A stretch of DNA of 64,000 nt from Hordeum vulgare subsp. vulgare (taxonomy: Eukaryota; Streptophyta; Magnoliopsida; Poales; Poaceae): the NCBI RefSeq assembly GCF_904849725.1, contig NC_058518.1:328932581-328996580 (forward strand), read 5' to 3'. Shown in pieces: positions 1 to 10,855 of this stretch (its first letter is position 1; each line of letters starts with the position of its first letter). A program made the position numbers and the translations under genes. The notes beneath the pieces are model-generated. The model saw only the letters and a program-made list of their open reading frames with translations. It did not search any database and was not told the DNA's origin.

Positions 1-1170
1 GCCCCAAACTTTTAGAAACGACAACTTAGGTTTCTTGCCAAACCATAATTCAAACGGTGTCGTCTCAACGGATTTAGACGGTGCCGTATTTAAAGTGAAT
101 GCTGCAGTTTCCAATGCGCATCCCCAAAATGATAGCGGTAAGTCGGTAAGAGACATCATAGATCACACCATATCTAATAAAGTGCGATTACGATGTTCAG
201 ACACTCCGTTACGTTGCGGTGTGCCAGGCGGGAAACAATTCCACACTTCCTTAGGTGTGTGCCAAACTCGTGACTCAAATATTCTCCTCCATGATCAGAT
301 CGTAGACATTTTATTTTTCTGTCACGTTGATTCTCAACCTCACTCTGAAATTCCTTGGACTTTTCAAATATTTCAGATTTGTGCTTCATCAAGTAGATAT
401 ACCCATACCTACTCAAATCGTCGGTGAGAGTGAGAACATAACTATAGCCACCGCGAGCTTCAACGTTCATTGGACCACACTCATCAATATGCATTATTTC
501 CAATAAGTCGGTTGCTCTCTCCATTATTCCTGAGAATGGAGTCTTAGTCATCTTGCACATGAGGCACGGCTCGCATGTGTCAAATGATTCAAAGTCAAGA
601 GACTTTAACATTCCATCAGTATGGAGTTTCTTCATGCGCTTAACACCGATATGACCAAGGCGACAGTGCCATAAGTATGTGGGACTATCATTATCAACTT
701 TGCATCTTTTGGTATTCACACTATGAATATGTGTAACATCACGATCGAGATTCATCAAGAATAAACCATTCACCAGCGGAGCATGACCATAAAACATATC
801 ACTCATATAAATAGAACAACCATTATTCTGTGACTTAAATGAGTAGCCGTCTCGCATTAAGCAAGACCCTGATACAATGTTCATGCTTAAAGCTGGTACT
901 AAATAACAATTATTAAGCTTTAAAACTAATCCCGAAGGTAGATGTAGAGGCAGCGCGCCGACAGCGATCACATCGACCTTGGAGCCATTCCCGACGCGCA
1001 TCGTCACCTCGTCCTTGGCCAACCTCCGTTTATTCCGCAGTTCCTGCTTTGAGTTGCAAATGTGAGCAACAACACTGCTATCAAATACCCAGGAGCTACT
1101 ACGAGTGCTAGTAAGGTACACATCAATAACATGTATATCATATATACCTTTAACGTTGCCGGCCTTCTTA
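1..1170 (-). pseudogene. C1 pol fragment: protease, GAG-pre-integrase, integrase start
   Basis: This is the start of a copia pol polyprotein, collinear with residues about 285-670 of the C2 gag-pol. The long open stretch at 174-1121 holds the protease region, the HCRLGH and CEPC zinc-binding residues of the integrase N-terminus, and the first catalytic Asp in the HID motif. Where C2 has the protease motif DTGS, C1 reads DSSV, so the aspartic protease centre is lost. Just after the GGEYLS motif the frame breaks. Homology to integrase continues in other frames to base 1, as the shared FLRSD-region and downstream codons show. It is a degenerate pseudogene truncated by the window edge. Confidence 0.85.
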
Positions 1171-1174
1171 TCAG

Positions 1175-1990
1175 CTAAGTACTTGGAGCAGTTCCGCTTC
1201 CAGTGACCTTTTCCCTTGCAATAGAAGCACTCAGTCTCAGGCTTGGGTCCATTCTTTTTATTCTTCCCGACATCTGGCTTACCGGGTGCGGCACCGGTTT
1301 GCCGTCTTTCTTGAAGTTCTTCTTACCCTTGCCCTTCTTGAAACTGGTGGTCTTGTTGACCATCAACACTTGATGCTCTTTCTTGATTTCTACTTCTGCA
1401 GATTTCAGCATCGAGTACAACTCGGGAATGGTTTTCTCCATCCCTTGCATGTTGTAGTTCAGCACAAAACCCTTGTAGCTTGGTGGGAGAGACTGGAGGA
1501 TTCTGTCAATTACAGCGTCATCCAGAAGTTCGACTCCAAGCTGAGTCAGACGACCGTGCAACCCAGACATTATGAGTATATGCTCACTAGCAGAACTGTT
1601 CTCCTCCATCTTACAGCTAAAGAACTTGTCGGAGACTTCATATATCTCGACCCGGGCATGAGCTTGAAAAACTAGCTTCAGCTCCTGGAACATCTCATAT
1701 GCTCCGTGTTGCTCAAAATTCCTTTGGAGCCCCGGTTCTAAACTGTATAACATGCCACACCTAACCAGAGAGTAGTCACCACTCCGCGTCTGCCAGATGT
1801 TCTGAACATCTTGGGCTGCCGCGGGAACAGGAGGGTCACCTAGCGGCGCATCAAGGACATAAGCTTTCTTGGATGCAATGAGGATGAGCTTCAAGTTGCG
1901 GACCCAGTCCGCATAGTTGCTACCATCATTTTTCAGCTTGTTTTTCTCTAGGAACGCGTTGAAATTGAGGTTGACACGTGCGTTGGCCAT
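1175..1990 (-). pseudogene. C1 gag, frameshifted before the zinc knuckle
   Basis: This is the copia Gag capsid region, 271 codons from an ATG at 1988-1990. It aligns end to end with residues 1-240 of the C2 polyprotein (NFNAFLEK, DWVRNLKLIL, LQSLPPSYKGFVLNYNMQGM). After about 235 residues the reading shifts near base 1290 into an unrelated tail. The expected CCHC zinc knuckle (CFYCKGKGHWKRNC) survives in another frame at about 1195-1240. Gag would form the particle shell and bind element RNA. Here the frameshift uncouples it from nucleocapsid and pol. Confidence 0.87.
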
Positions 1991-2641
1991 TGGATCTACA
2001 ATATTTGTAAAGACAACTTTTAGAGTAAGTTCATGATAATTAAGTTCATCTAATCAATTCAAGTATGAAGTACCACTTAAATCGACATCCCTCTAGTCAT
2101 CTAAGTGATACATGATCCATGTCGACTAACCCGTGTCCGATCATCATGTGAGACGGACTAGTCGTCGATGGTGAGAAACTTCATGCTGATCGTATTCAAC
2201 CATACGACTCATGTTCGACCTTTCGGTCTCTTGTATTCGAGGTCATGTCTGTACATGCTAAGCTCGTCGAGCCAACCTAAGTGTTTCGCGTGTGTAAATC
2301 TGGCTTACACAAGTTGTATACGAACGTTAGAATCTATCACACCCGATCATCACGTGGTGCTTCGAGACAACGATCCTTTGCAACGATGCACAATTAGGGG
2401 AATATGTTCTCGAAATTTTATGAGAGATCATCTTATTATGCTACCGTCGTTCTAAGTAATAAGATGAAAAACATGATAAACATCACATGCAATCATATAG
2501 TGACATGATATGGCCATTATCATCTTTGCTCCTTCGATCTCCATCTTCGGGCATCGCATGATCATCATCGTCACCGGCGTGACACCATGATATCCATCAT
2601 CATGATCTGCATCATCGTGTCTCCTTGAAGTCGTCACACCA

Positions 2642-2709
<68 letters not shown>

Positions 2710-3298
2710 AGCTAACCGTTAGCAATGAAGTAAAGGTAGTAAACACATGGCGTTGCATCTCATACAATAAATTAAGACAACTCCTATGGCTCCTGCCAGT
2801 TGTCATACTCATCGACATGCAAGTCGTGAATCCTATTACAAGAACATGATCATCTCATACATCACACATGTAACATCACATCCTTTGGCCATATCACATC
2901 ACATGTCAAACCCTGCAAAAACAAGTTAGACGTCCTATAATTGTTGTTGCAAGTTTTACGTGGCTGATTTGGGTTTCTAGCAAGAACGCCTTCTTACCTA
3001 TGCGACAGCCACAACGATGATATGCCAAAGCTATTTACCCTCCATACGGACTCTTTTCATCAAATCCAATCCGATTAGAGTGGGAGAGACAAACACCCGC
3101 TAGCCCCCTTATGCACCTAGTGCATGTTAGCCACTGGAACCTGTCCCACGTAAGCGTACGTGTAAGGTCGGTCCGGGCCGCTTCATCCCACAATACTGCC
3201 GAAAAAGAATAAGACTAGTAGCGGCAAGCAATTGACAAAATCAGCGCCCACAACCTTTTGTGTTCTACTCGTGCAAAGAATCTACGCATAGAAACCTG
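1991..3298 (-). other. C1 untranslated leader
   Basis: About 1.3 kb between the primer site and gag of C1. It is alignable in blocks with the C2 leader (37595-38850), for example the segments around 2210-2300 and 2460-2520. No credible ORF is seen. It contains a large trinucleotide microsatellite. Confidence 0.75.
2642..2709. repeat. (ACT)n trinucleotide microsatellite
   Basis: An almost perfect run of about 22 ACT units, (AGT)n on the element strand. The corresponding part of the C2 leader (about 38265-38285) has only a short ACTACT stretch, so the expansion arose within this C1 copy or sublineage. Confidence 0.97.
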
Positions 3299-3310
3299 GC
3301 TCGGATGCCA
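3299..3310 (-). other. C1 primer binding site (initiator Met tRNA type)
   Basis: On the minus strand this reads TGGCATCCGAGC, one base inside the LTR end at 3312. The canonical site TGGTATCAGAGC is present in C2, so this copy has diverged at several positions. Confidence 0.8.
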
Positions 3311-3748
3311 CTGTTGGGTAACGTAGCATAAATTCAAAATTTTCCTTCGCCATATTCAGATCTTCCTATGGAGAGACCAGCAACGAGAGAGGGGTGATAA
3401 CATCTTCACACCTTTGAAGATCGCTAAGCGTAAGCGTTGCTAGAACGCGGTTGATGGAGTCATACTCGCGGCAATTCAGATCACGGTGTGATTCCGATCT
3501 AGTGCTGAACCACGTCACCTCTGTGTTCAACACACGTGCAGCCCGGTGACGTCTCCCGCACCTTGATCCAACAAGGAGGAGGGAGAGGTTGGGGAAGAGC
3601 TCCGACAGCACGACGGCTTGGTGGCGATGGAGCGACAAGGTCTCCCGGCAGGGCTTCGCCAAACACCGTGGGAGAGGAGGAAGAAGAGGAGCAGGGCTGC
3701 GCCGAGAGAGAGATGAATTCCCGTGTCTGCAATGGCCAAAACCCCCAC

Positions 3749-3756
3749 TATATATA
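3749..3756 (-). promoter_or_regulatory. Probable TATA box of the C1 LTR promoter
   Basis: TATATATA in a GC-rich context, at the same relative place as the TATA boxes of the C2 and C3 LTRs. It would drive transcription leftward. G2 is inserted about 25 bp upstream, so the promoter is probably disabled. Confidence 0.6.
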
Positions 3757-3776
3757 GGGGGAAGGGGAGGGTGGCG

Positions 3777-3781
3777 CCCCC
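3777..3781. repeat. G2 target-site duplication (CCCCC), left copy
   Basis: CCCCC directly precedes the TGATG terminus of G2, and the same five bases follow its other end at 10851-10855. The motif is low in complexity, but C1 LTR sequence continues correctly across the site. Confidence 0.8.
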
Positions 3782-5502
3782 TGATGTGTACTATGCAACC
3801 TTCTTCTTGTAGACGTTGTTGGGCCTCCAAGTGCAGAGGTTTGTAGGACAGTAGCAATTTTCCCTCAAGTGGGTGACCTAGGGTTTATCAATCCGCGGGA
3901 GGCGTAGGATGAGGATGGTCTCTCTCAAGCAACCCTGCAACCAAATGACAAAGAGTCTCTTGTGTCCCCAACACACCCAATACAATGGTAAGTTGTATAG
4001 GTGCACTGGTTCGGCGAAGAGATGGTGATACAAGTGCAATATGGATGGTAGATATATGTTTTTGTAATTTGTAATCTAAAATTACAAAAACAACAAGGTA
4101 ACTAAAAGCAAAAGTGAGCATGAACAATATTGCAATGCGTGGAAACAAGGCCTAGGGTTCATACTTTCACTAGTGAAGTTCTCTCAACAATGATAACATA
4201 ATTGGATCATATAACTAGCCCTCAACATGCAACAAAGAGTCACTCCAAAGTCACTAATAGCGGAAAACAAACGAAGAGATTATTGTCGGGTACGAAACCA
4301 CCACAAAGTTTTTCTTTCTGATCAATCTATTCAAGAGTCTGTAGTAAAATAACACGAAGCTATTCTTTCCGTTCGATCCATAATAGAGTTCGTACTAGAA
4401 TAACACCTTAAGACACACATCAACCAAGACCCTAATGTCACCTAGATACTCCATTGTCACCTCAAGTATCCGCGGGCATGATTATACGATATGCATCACA
4501 CAATCTCAGAATCATCTATTCAACCAACACATAGAACTTCAAAGAGTGACCCGAAGTTTCTACCGGAGAGTCAAAACGTGTGCCAACCCATATGAATAGG
4601 TTCCCAATGTCGCGAAACCCGCAAGTTGATCACCAAAACATACATCGAGTACTCACATGAATATCCAAACATGTGCCAACCCATATGCATAGGTTCCCAA
4701 TGTCACAAACCCGCAAGTTGATCACCGCAGATAGACACGTGCAAGACATACATCAAGTGTTTTCAAAGACTCAATCCGATAAGATAACTTCAAAGGGGAA
4801 ACTCAATTCATTACAAGAAGGGAGAGGGGGAAGAACATCATAAGATCCAACTATAGTAGCAAAGCCCGTGGTACATCGAGATCAAGACATCTCAAGAACA
4901 TGAGAGAGAGAGATCAAACACATAGCTACTGGTACATACCCTCAGCCCCGAGGGAGAACTACTCCCTCCTCGACATGGAGATCGCCGGGATGATGAAGAT
5001 GGCCACCGAAGATGGATTCCCCCTCCGGCAGGGTGCCGGAACGGGCTCCAGATTGGTTTTTGGTGGCTACAGAGGCTTGTGGCGGCGTCACTCCCGATCT
5101 AGGTTTCTTTTTGAGGGTTTCTGTATTTATAGGAATTTATGGCGGTGGAATTACGTCGGTTGGGCCCAGAAAGAGGTCACAAGCCTGGTAGGTGCGGCCT
5201 GGGGGGGGGGGGGGGTCACGCCTCCCGGGCTTGTGACTCCCTTGTGGCTCTTCTGGCCTTCTTCCAAACCTTCGGGGGTCTCTTTTGGTCCAAAAAAATC
5301 ATCGCAAAGTTTTATTCCATTTGGACTCCGTGTGAAAAAGGGTCAAAAACATAGAAAAAATAGAAGCTGGCACTTGGCACTGAGTTAATAGGTTAGTCCC
5401 AAAAAAGATATAAAATAGCATATTCATGCATATGAAACATCCAAAGTTGACAAGATAATAACATGGAACCATAAAAATTATAGATACGTTGGAGACGTAT
5501 CA
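3782..5502 (-). repeat. G2 3' LTR
   Basis: 1721 bp running from TGATGTGTAC to ACGTATCA. In element orientation it starts with the terminal palindrome GATACGT-TGGAG-ACGTATC (5483-5501). A run of 15 G at 5201-5215 is about 10 G in the other LTR, so length there is unstable or hard to sequence. Confidence 0.93.
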
Positions 5503-5516
5503 AGCATCCCCGAGCT
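5503..5516 (-). other. G2 polypurine tract
   Basis: On minus this reads AAGCTCGGGGATGCT and abuts the LTR start TGATACG. This is the usual plus-strand priming position. G3 has the same arrangement at 18388-18401. Confidence 0.75.
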
Positions 5517-8176
5517 TAACTCCTGCTCGTCCTCGAGTAGGGAAGTGATAAAGACCGAATTTTTGATGTGGAATGCTACCTAACATATTTGTCCTTTGTA
5601 ACTTCTTTCTTGTGGCATGAATGTTCAATCCGTAAGATTCAATACAATAGTTTGCTATTGACATGAAAACAATAATACTTCAAGCAAACTAGCAAGTTAA
5701 TCATGAACTTTCGAAATAACAAGGCCAAAGAAAGTTATCCCTACAAAATCATATAGTCTGGCTATGCCCCATCATCCCCACACAACTAATTTAAATCATG
5801 CACAACCCCGGTATTGGCCAAGTAATTGTTTTTGTACTCTTACTTTCTCAAACCTTTTTCAACTCTCACGCAATACATGAGCGTGAGCCATGGATATAGC
5901 ACTATAGGTGGAATAGAGTGTGGTGGAGGTTGTGAGATAAAAAAAGGAGGAGATGGTCACATTGACTTGGCGTATCAAGGGCTATGGAGCTGCCCATCAA
6001 TAGATATCAATGTGAAAGAGTAGGGATTACCATGCAACGGATGCACAAGAGCTATAAGTGTGTGAAAGCTCAAAAGGAAAACTAGTGGGTGTGCACCCAA
6101 CTTGCTTGCTCACGAAGACCTAGGGCAATTTTGAGGAAGCCCATCATTGGAATATACAAGCCAAGTTATATAATGAAAATTCCCACTAGTATATGGAAGT
6201 GTCAAAACAAGAGACTCTCTATCATGAAGAACATGGTGCTTTTTGAAGCACAAGTGTGGAAAAAGATAGTAGCATTGTCCCTTCTCTCTTTTTCTCTTTT
6301 TTTTGTTTGGGCTCTTTGGCCTCTTTTTTTGGTGGGCATCTTTGGCCTCTTTTTTTATATCCTCACATGGGACAATGCTATAATAATGATGATCATCACA
6401 CTTTTATTTACTCACAACTCAATACTTAGAGCAATGATGACTCTATATGAAATGCCTCCGGCAGTGTACCAGGATGAGCAACGATCTAGCTTAGCGTATG
6501 ACGTTGAAACATCTCGCTAGCTATCTCACGATCATGTAATGGCAATATTAAAGTGACGACACATGTCATGAGACGGAACGGTGGGAGTTTCATGGAAATA
6601 TATCTCGGAATGGCTATGAAAATGCCATAATAGGTAGGTATGGTGGCTGTTTTGAGGAAGGTATATGGTGGGTTTGTGCACCGGCGAAAGTTGCACGGTA
6701 CTAGAGAGGCTAGAAATGGTGGAAGGTAAAAGTGCATCTATACCATGGAATCACATTAGTCATGAAGAACTCATATACCTATTGCGAAAGTTTTTATTAG
6801 TAACCGAAACAAAGTGCTAAACGCATACTCCTAGGGGAAGGGTTGGTAGGTGTTAACCATCGCGCGATCCCGACCGCCACACAAAGGATGACAGTCAAAA
6901 AATCAATTATGCTCCGACTTCCTAACATAGCGGTTCACCATACGTGCATGCTATGGGAATCACTAACTTCAACACAAGTATTTCTAGATTCACAACACCC
7001 TACTAACATAACTCTAATATTACCATATCCATATCTCAAAACCAATTGAGAGGAATCAAACTTCTCTTACTAATCAATGCACATGAATTTGAAGGTTTTT
7101 ATCCTCTTTGGATGCCTATCATATTAGGACTAGATTGATAACTTTAGCAAGGTACCATGTTGTTTAAGACTCTCAAAATGATCTAAGTGAAGCACGAGAG
7201 TTCAACTAGTTCTATAAAATAGACTATTGCAATGCTCTTCAAAGATATAAGTGAAGCACAATGAGTAGTTGAACAACTAGTTGGCTATGTGGAGACTCTC
7301 CCATCTAAGAATTTCAGATCCTAAGTACCTTATTCTAACAAAATAAAATGACGCTCCAAGCAAAACACATATCATGTGGTGAATAAAAATATAGCCCCAA
7401 GTAAAGTTACCGATGGATTGAAGACGAAAGAGGGGATGCCTTCCCGGGGCATCCCCAAGCTTAGGCTTTTTGGTATCCTTGAATATGGCTTGGGATGCCC
7501 TGGGCATCCCCAAGCTTAGCCTCTTGCCGCTCCTTGTTCTATAGTCCATCGAAACTCTACCCAAAACTTGAAAACTTCACAACACAAAACTTAACGGAAC
7601 TTTGTGAGATGGGTTAGTATGATAACGAGCAAATCAATCACTTGGTACTGTAAAAACAGGACTCATAATTATTTTCACACAATGCCTACTGTATCTTACT
7701 ATTTCCACAATTTATATTACTCAAAATAATCTATGGAAACACCAAAACAAGCAAACTATGCATTGAAAACAGAATCTGTCAAAAACAGAACAATCTGTAA
7801 TGATATGAATGAGATCCATACTTCTGCACCTCCAAAAATTCTCAAAACTTATGACAATTAGGGAAATTTGCATATCAATCAGAAGCAAAAATAATCAACT
7901 CAAAATCTCTCTTTGGATATAAAATAAAATTATTTCGTGAGCAGAAAGTTTCTGTCTTTTTCAGCATTATTAAACAACTATCACCCAAACTAATCATAAA
8001 GGCTTTACTTGGCACAAACACTAATTAAAACACAAAAAACACAATCAGAACAGAATTATGATGGTGTGGACAAAACAAAATAGAAAGAAAAAAATCAAAA
8101 ATAAATTCATTGGGTTGCCTCCCAACAAGCGTTTTTGTTTAACGCCCTTAGCTAGGCATGATGATTTCAATGATGC
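5517..8176 (-). other. G2 non-coding internal region
   Basis: No ORF here shows protein similarity I recognise. Several blocks recur in the interior of G3, for example 6595-6660 against 55100-55160, and 6137-6160 near 54545. There is a pyrimidine-rich stretch at 6284-6356 containing a repeated TTTGGCCTCTTTTTTT motif, and GGGGCATCCCCAAGCTTAG motifs near 7455-7520. The conservation of untranslated sequence between two different non-autonomous elements suggests a cis-acting or simply inherited region. Confidence 0.6.
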
Positions 8177-8954
8177 TCACATAAAAGATAAGGATTGAAG
8201 CACAATGAGAGCATCATGGAGCATATGGATTGCACATTTAAGTCTAACCCACTTCCTATGCATAGGAATTTTGTGAACAAACAACTTGTTGGAGCAAGAA
8301 TCAACTAGCATAGGAAGGCAAAACAAGCATAGCTTCAAAAATTTCAACACATGGATAGGAAGCTTGATACTATTGCAATAAGTAGAAGCATATGATCCTA
8401 TCTCATAGTAGTTTTCAGTAGCATCATGAATGAATTCAACAATATAACCAGCACCTAAGGCTTTCGTTTCATGATCTACAAGCATATGAATTTTACTACT
8501 CTCCACATAAGCAAATATATTCTCAAGAATAGTAGTGGGAGTATCGTAAAAGACTTGAGCACTACAAATTGTGTCCACAATGAAAAAGCAAAGTTTAGCA
8601 AAGGGGTTCTTGAGAGTATGACAAGTTTTATCATCCCTCTTCTTTATAGCATAAGTATCCTCGCAATAATCATCATAGTTAGGGGGCATGCTTTTGATCA
8701 TTTAAAGTGGAAGAACTAAAAAGATCATATTCATCAAATATAGCATCCCCAAGCTTGTGGCTTTGCATATCATTAGCTTCATGGGTATTCAAAGAATTCA
8801 TGCTAACAACATTGCAATCATGCTCATCATTCACATATTCTATGCCAAGCATTCTATGTAATTCTTGTTTCAGCACTTGAGCACAATTTTCCTTCCCATC
8901 ATGCTCACGAAAGACATTGAAAAGATGGAGCATATGAGGCAACCTCAATTCCAT
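8177..8954 (-). pseudogene. G2 unknown ORF after the primer site (about 258 codons, one frameshift)
   Basis: The first ORF downstream of the G2 primer site, starting at an ATG at 8952-8954, 95 bp after the primer site. It reads 91 codons (MELRLPHMLHLFNVFREHDG...) to a stop at 8679, with a one-base frame change near 8690-8700. It then continues for 174 codons from MPPNYDDYCEDTYAIK through VEFIHDATENYYE and a hydrophobic LKLCLFCLPMLVDS segment to a motif MHRKWVRLKC near the C-terminus. It is Cys/His/Asp-rich with no retroviral domain. I recall similar sequences being common in Triticeae retroelement annotations, but no function. It occupies the place where gag would be. It could be a degraded accessory protein or a captured sequence. 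Confidence 0.55.
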
Positions 8955-9048
8955 TTTTTTGTAGTTTTATTTTATAGACTAAACTAGTGAAAAACAAGAA
9001 AATGAAAGATTCGATTGCAAGATCTAGAGATATACCTTCAAGCGCTAA

Positions 9049-9130
9049 CCTCCCCGGCAACGGCGCCAGAAAAGAGCCTCGTTGGCGGGATGTTAGTGCC
9101 GCTTACGTAGCCTCCCCGGCAACGACGCCA
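9049..9130 (-). other. G2 tandem primer binding sites (tRNA-Asp type)
   Basis: Two copies of the primer site in the same orientation, 62 bp apart. The copy at 9049-9068 is the exact tRNA-Asp complement on minus (TGGCGCCGTTGCCGGGGAGG). The copy next to the LTR, at 9111-9130, has one mismatch (TGGCGTCG...). Each is followed on plus by GAAAAGAGC, so the duplicated unit includes the LTR-PBS spacer. Confidence 0.9.
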
Positions 9131-9140
9131 GAAAAGAGCT

Positions 9141-10850
9141 TGATGTCTACTACGCAACCTTCTTCTTGTAGACGTTGTTGGGCCTCCAAGTGCAGAGGTT
9201 TGTAGGACAGTAGCAATTTTCCCTCAAGTGGGTGACCTAAGGTTTATCAATCCGCGGGAGGCGTAGGATGAAGATGGTCTCTCTCAAGCAACCCTGCAAC
9301 CAAATGACAAAGAGTCTCTTGTGTCCCAAACACACCCAATACAATGGTAAGTTGTATAGGTGCACTAGTTCGACGAAGAGATGGTCATACAAGTGCAATA
9401 TGGATGGTAGATATAGGTTTTTGTAATCTGAAATTACAAAAACAGCAAGGTAACTAAAAGTAAAAGTGAGCACGAACGGTATTGCAATGCGTGGAAACAA
9501 GGCCTAGGGTTCATACTTTCACTAGTGAAGTTCTCTCAACAATGATAACATAATTGGATCATATAACTAGCCCTCAACATGCAAAAAAGAGTCACTCCAA
9601 AGTCACTAATAGCGGAGAACAAACGAAGAGATTATTGTCGGGTACGAAACCACCACAAAGTTATTCTTTCTGATCGATCTATTCAAGAGTCCGTAGTAAA
9701 ATAACACGAAGCTATTCTTTCCGTTCGATCCATCATAGAGTTCGTACTAGAATAACACCTTAAGACACACATCAACCAAGACCCTAATGTCACCTAGATA
9801 CTCTATTGTCACCTCAAGTATCCATGGGCATGATTATACGATATGCATCACACAATCTCAGAATCATCTATTCAACCAACACATAGAACTTCAAAGAGTG
9901 CCTCGAAGTTTCTACCGGAGAGTAAAAACGTGTGCCAACCCATATGCACAGGTTTCCAATGTCACGAAACCAGCAAGTTGATCACCAAAACATACATCGA
10001 GTACTCACATGAATATCCAAACGTGTGCCAACCCATATGCATAGGTTCCCAATGTCACAAACCCGCAAGTTGATCACCATAGATAGACACGTGCAAGACA
10101 TACATCAAGTGTTCTCAAAGACTCAATTCGATAAGATAAATTCAAAGGGGAAACTCAATTCATTACAAGAAGGGAGAGGGGGAAGAACATCATAAGATCC
10201 AACTATAGTAGCAAAGCCCGCAGTACATCAAGATCAAGACATCTCAAGAACACGAGAGAGAGAGATCAAACACATAGCTACTCGTAGATACCCTCAGCCC
10301 CGAGGGAGAACTACTCCCTCCTCATCATGGAGATCGCCGGGATGATGAAGATGGCCACTGGAGATGGATTCCCCCTCGGGCAGGGTGCCGGGACGGGCTC
10401 CAGATTGGTTTTTGGTGGCTAGAGAGGCATGCGGCGGCGGAACTCCCGATCTAGGTTTATTTTTAGGGGTTTCTGTATTTATAGGAATTTATGGCGTTGG
10501 AATTACGTTGGTTGGGCCCACGATGAGGTCACAAGCCTGGTAGGTGCGGCCTAGGGGGGGGGGTCGTGCCTCCCGGGCTTGTGACTCCCTCATGGCTCTT
10601 GTGGCCTTCTTCCAAACCTTCGGGGGTCTCTTTTGGTCCAAAAAAATCATCGCAAAGTTTTATTCCATTTGGACTCCGTCTGAAAAAGGGTCAAAAACAC
10701 GGAAGAAATGAAAACTGGCACTTGGCACTAAATTAATATGTTAGTCCCAAAAAAGATATAAAATAGCATATTCATGCATATAAAACATCCAAATTGACAA
10801 GATAATAGCATGGAACCATAAAAAATTATAGATACGTTGGAGATGTATCA
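9141..10850 (-). repeat. G2 5' LTR
   Basis: 1710 bp, from TGATGTCTAC beside the primer site to ATGTATCA at 10850. It is collinear with 3782-5502, with scattered substitutions and short indels. The terminal palindrome has one mismatch here. Confidence 0.93.
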
Positions 10851-10855
10851 CCCCC

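Larger units (their letters stand above)
3312..3781 (-). repeat. C1 5' LTR, left segment (R/U5 side)
   Basis: The LTR begins TGTTGGGTAACG on plus, which is the 3' end of the LTR in element orientation. It continues to the G2 insertion point. It includes the promoter-proximal region with a TATA box. Together with 10856-12137 it makes about 1.75 kb, near the 1.83 kb of the C2 LTRs. GC-rich overlapping ORFs here are LTR sequence, not genes. Confidence 0.88.
3782..10850 (-). mobile_element. G2: non-autonomous Athila-type (Sabrina/WHAM-like) gypsy element
   Basis: A complete 7.07-kb element with two LTRs (3782-5502 and 9141-10850, roughly 4% different in a 360-bp sample) and TSD CCCCC. It has a tRNA-Asp-type primer site beside the right LTR and a PPT beside the left LTR, so it reads on minus. 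The 3.6-kb interior has no capsid, reverse transcriptase, RNase H or integrase. It has only an unknown ORF just after the primer site and a long non-coding tract. It must have been mobilised by proteins from a relative. It is inserted in the 5' LTR of C1. Confidence 0.92.

Noticed and set aside
2612..2849. Poly-Ser and poly-Leu ORFs on both strands
   Set aside because: They are translations of the (ACT)n microsatellite.
6089..6520. 143-codon ORF with hydrophobic segments in G2
   Set aside because: It is antisense to the element and its membrane-like segment is a pyrimidine-run translation. The matching place in G3 does not keep the frame.
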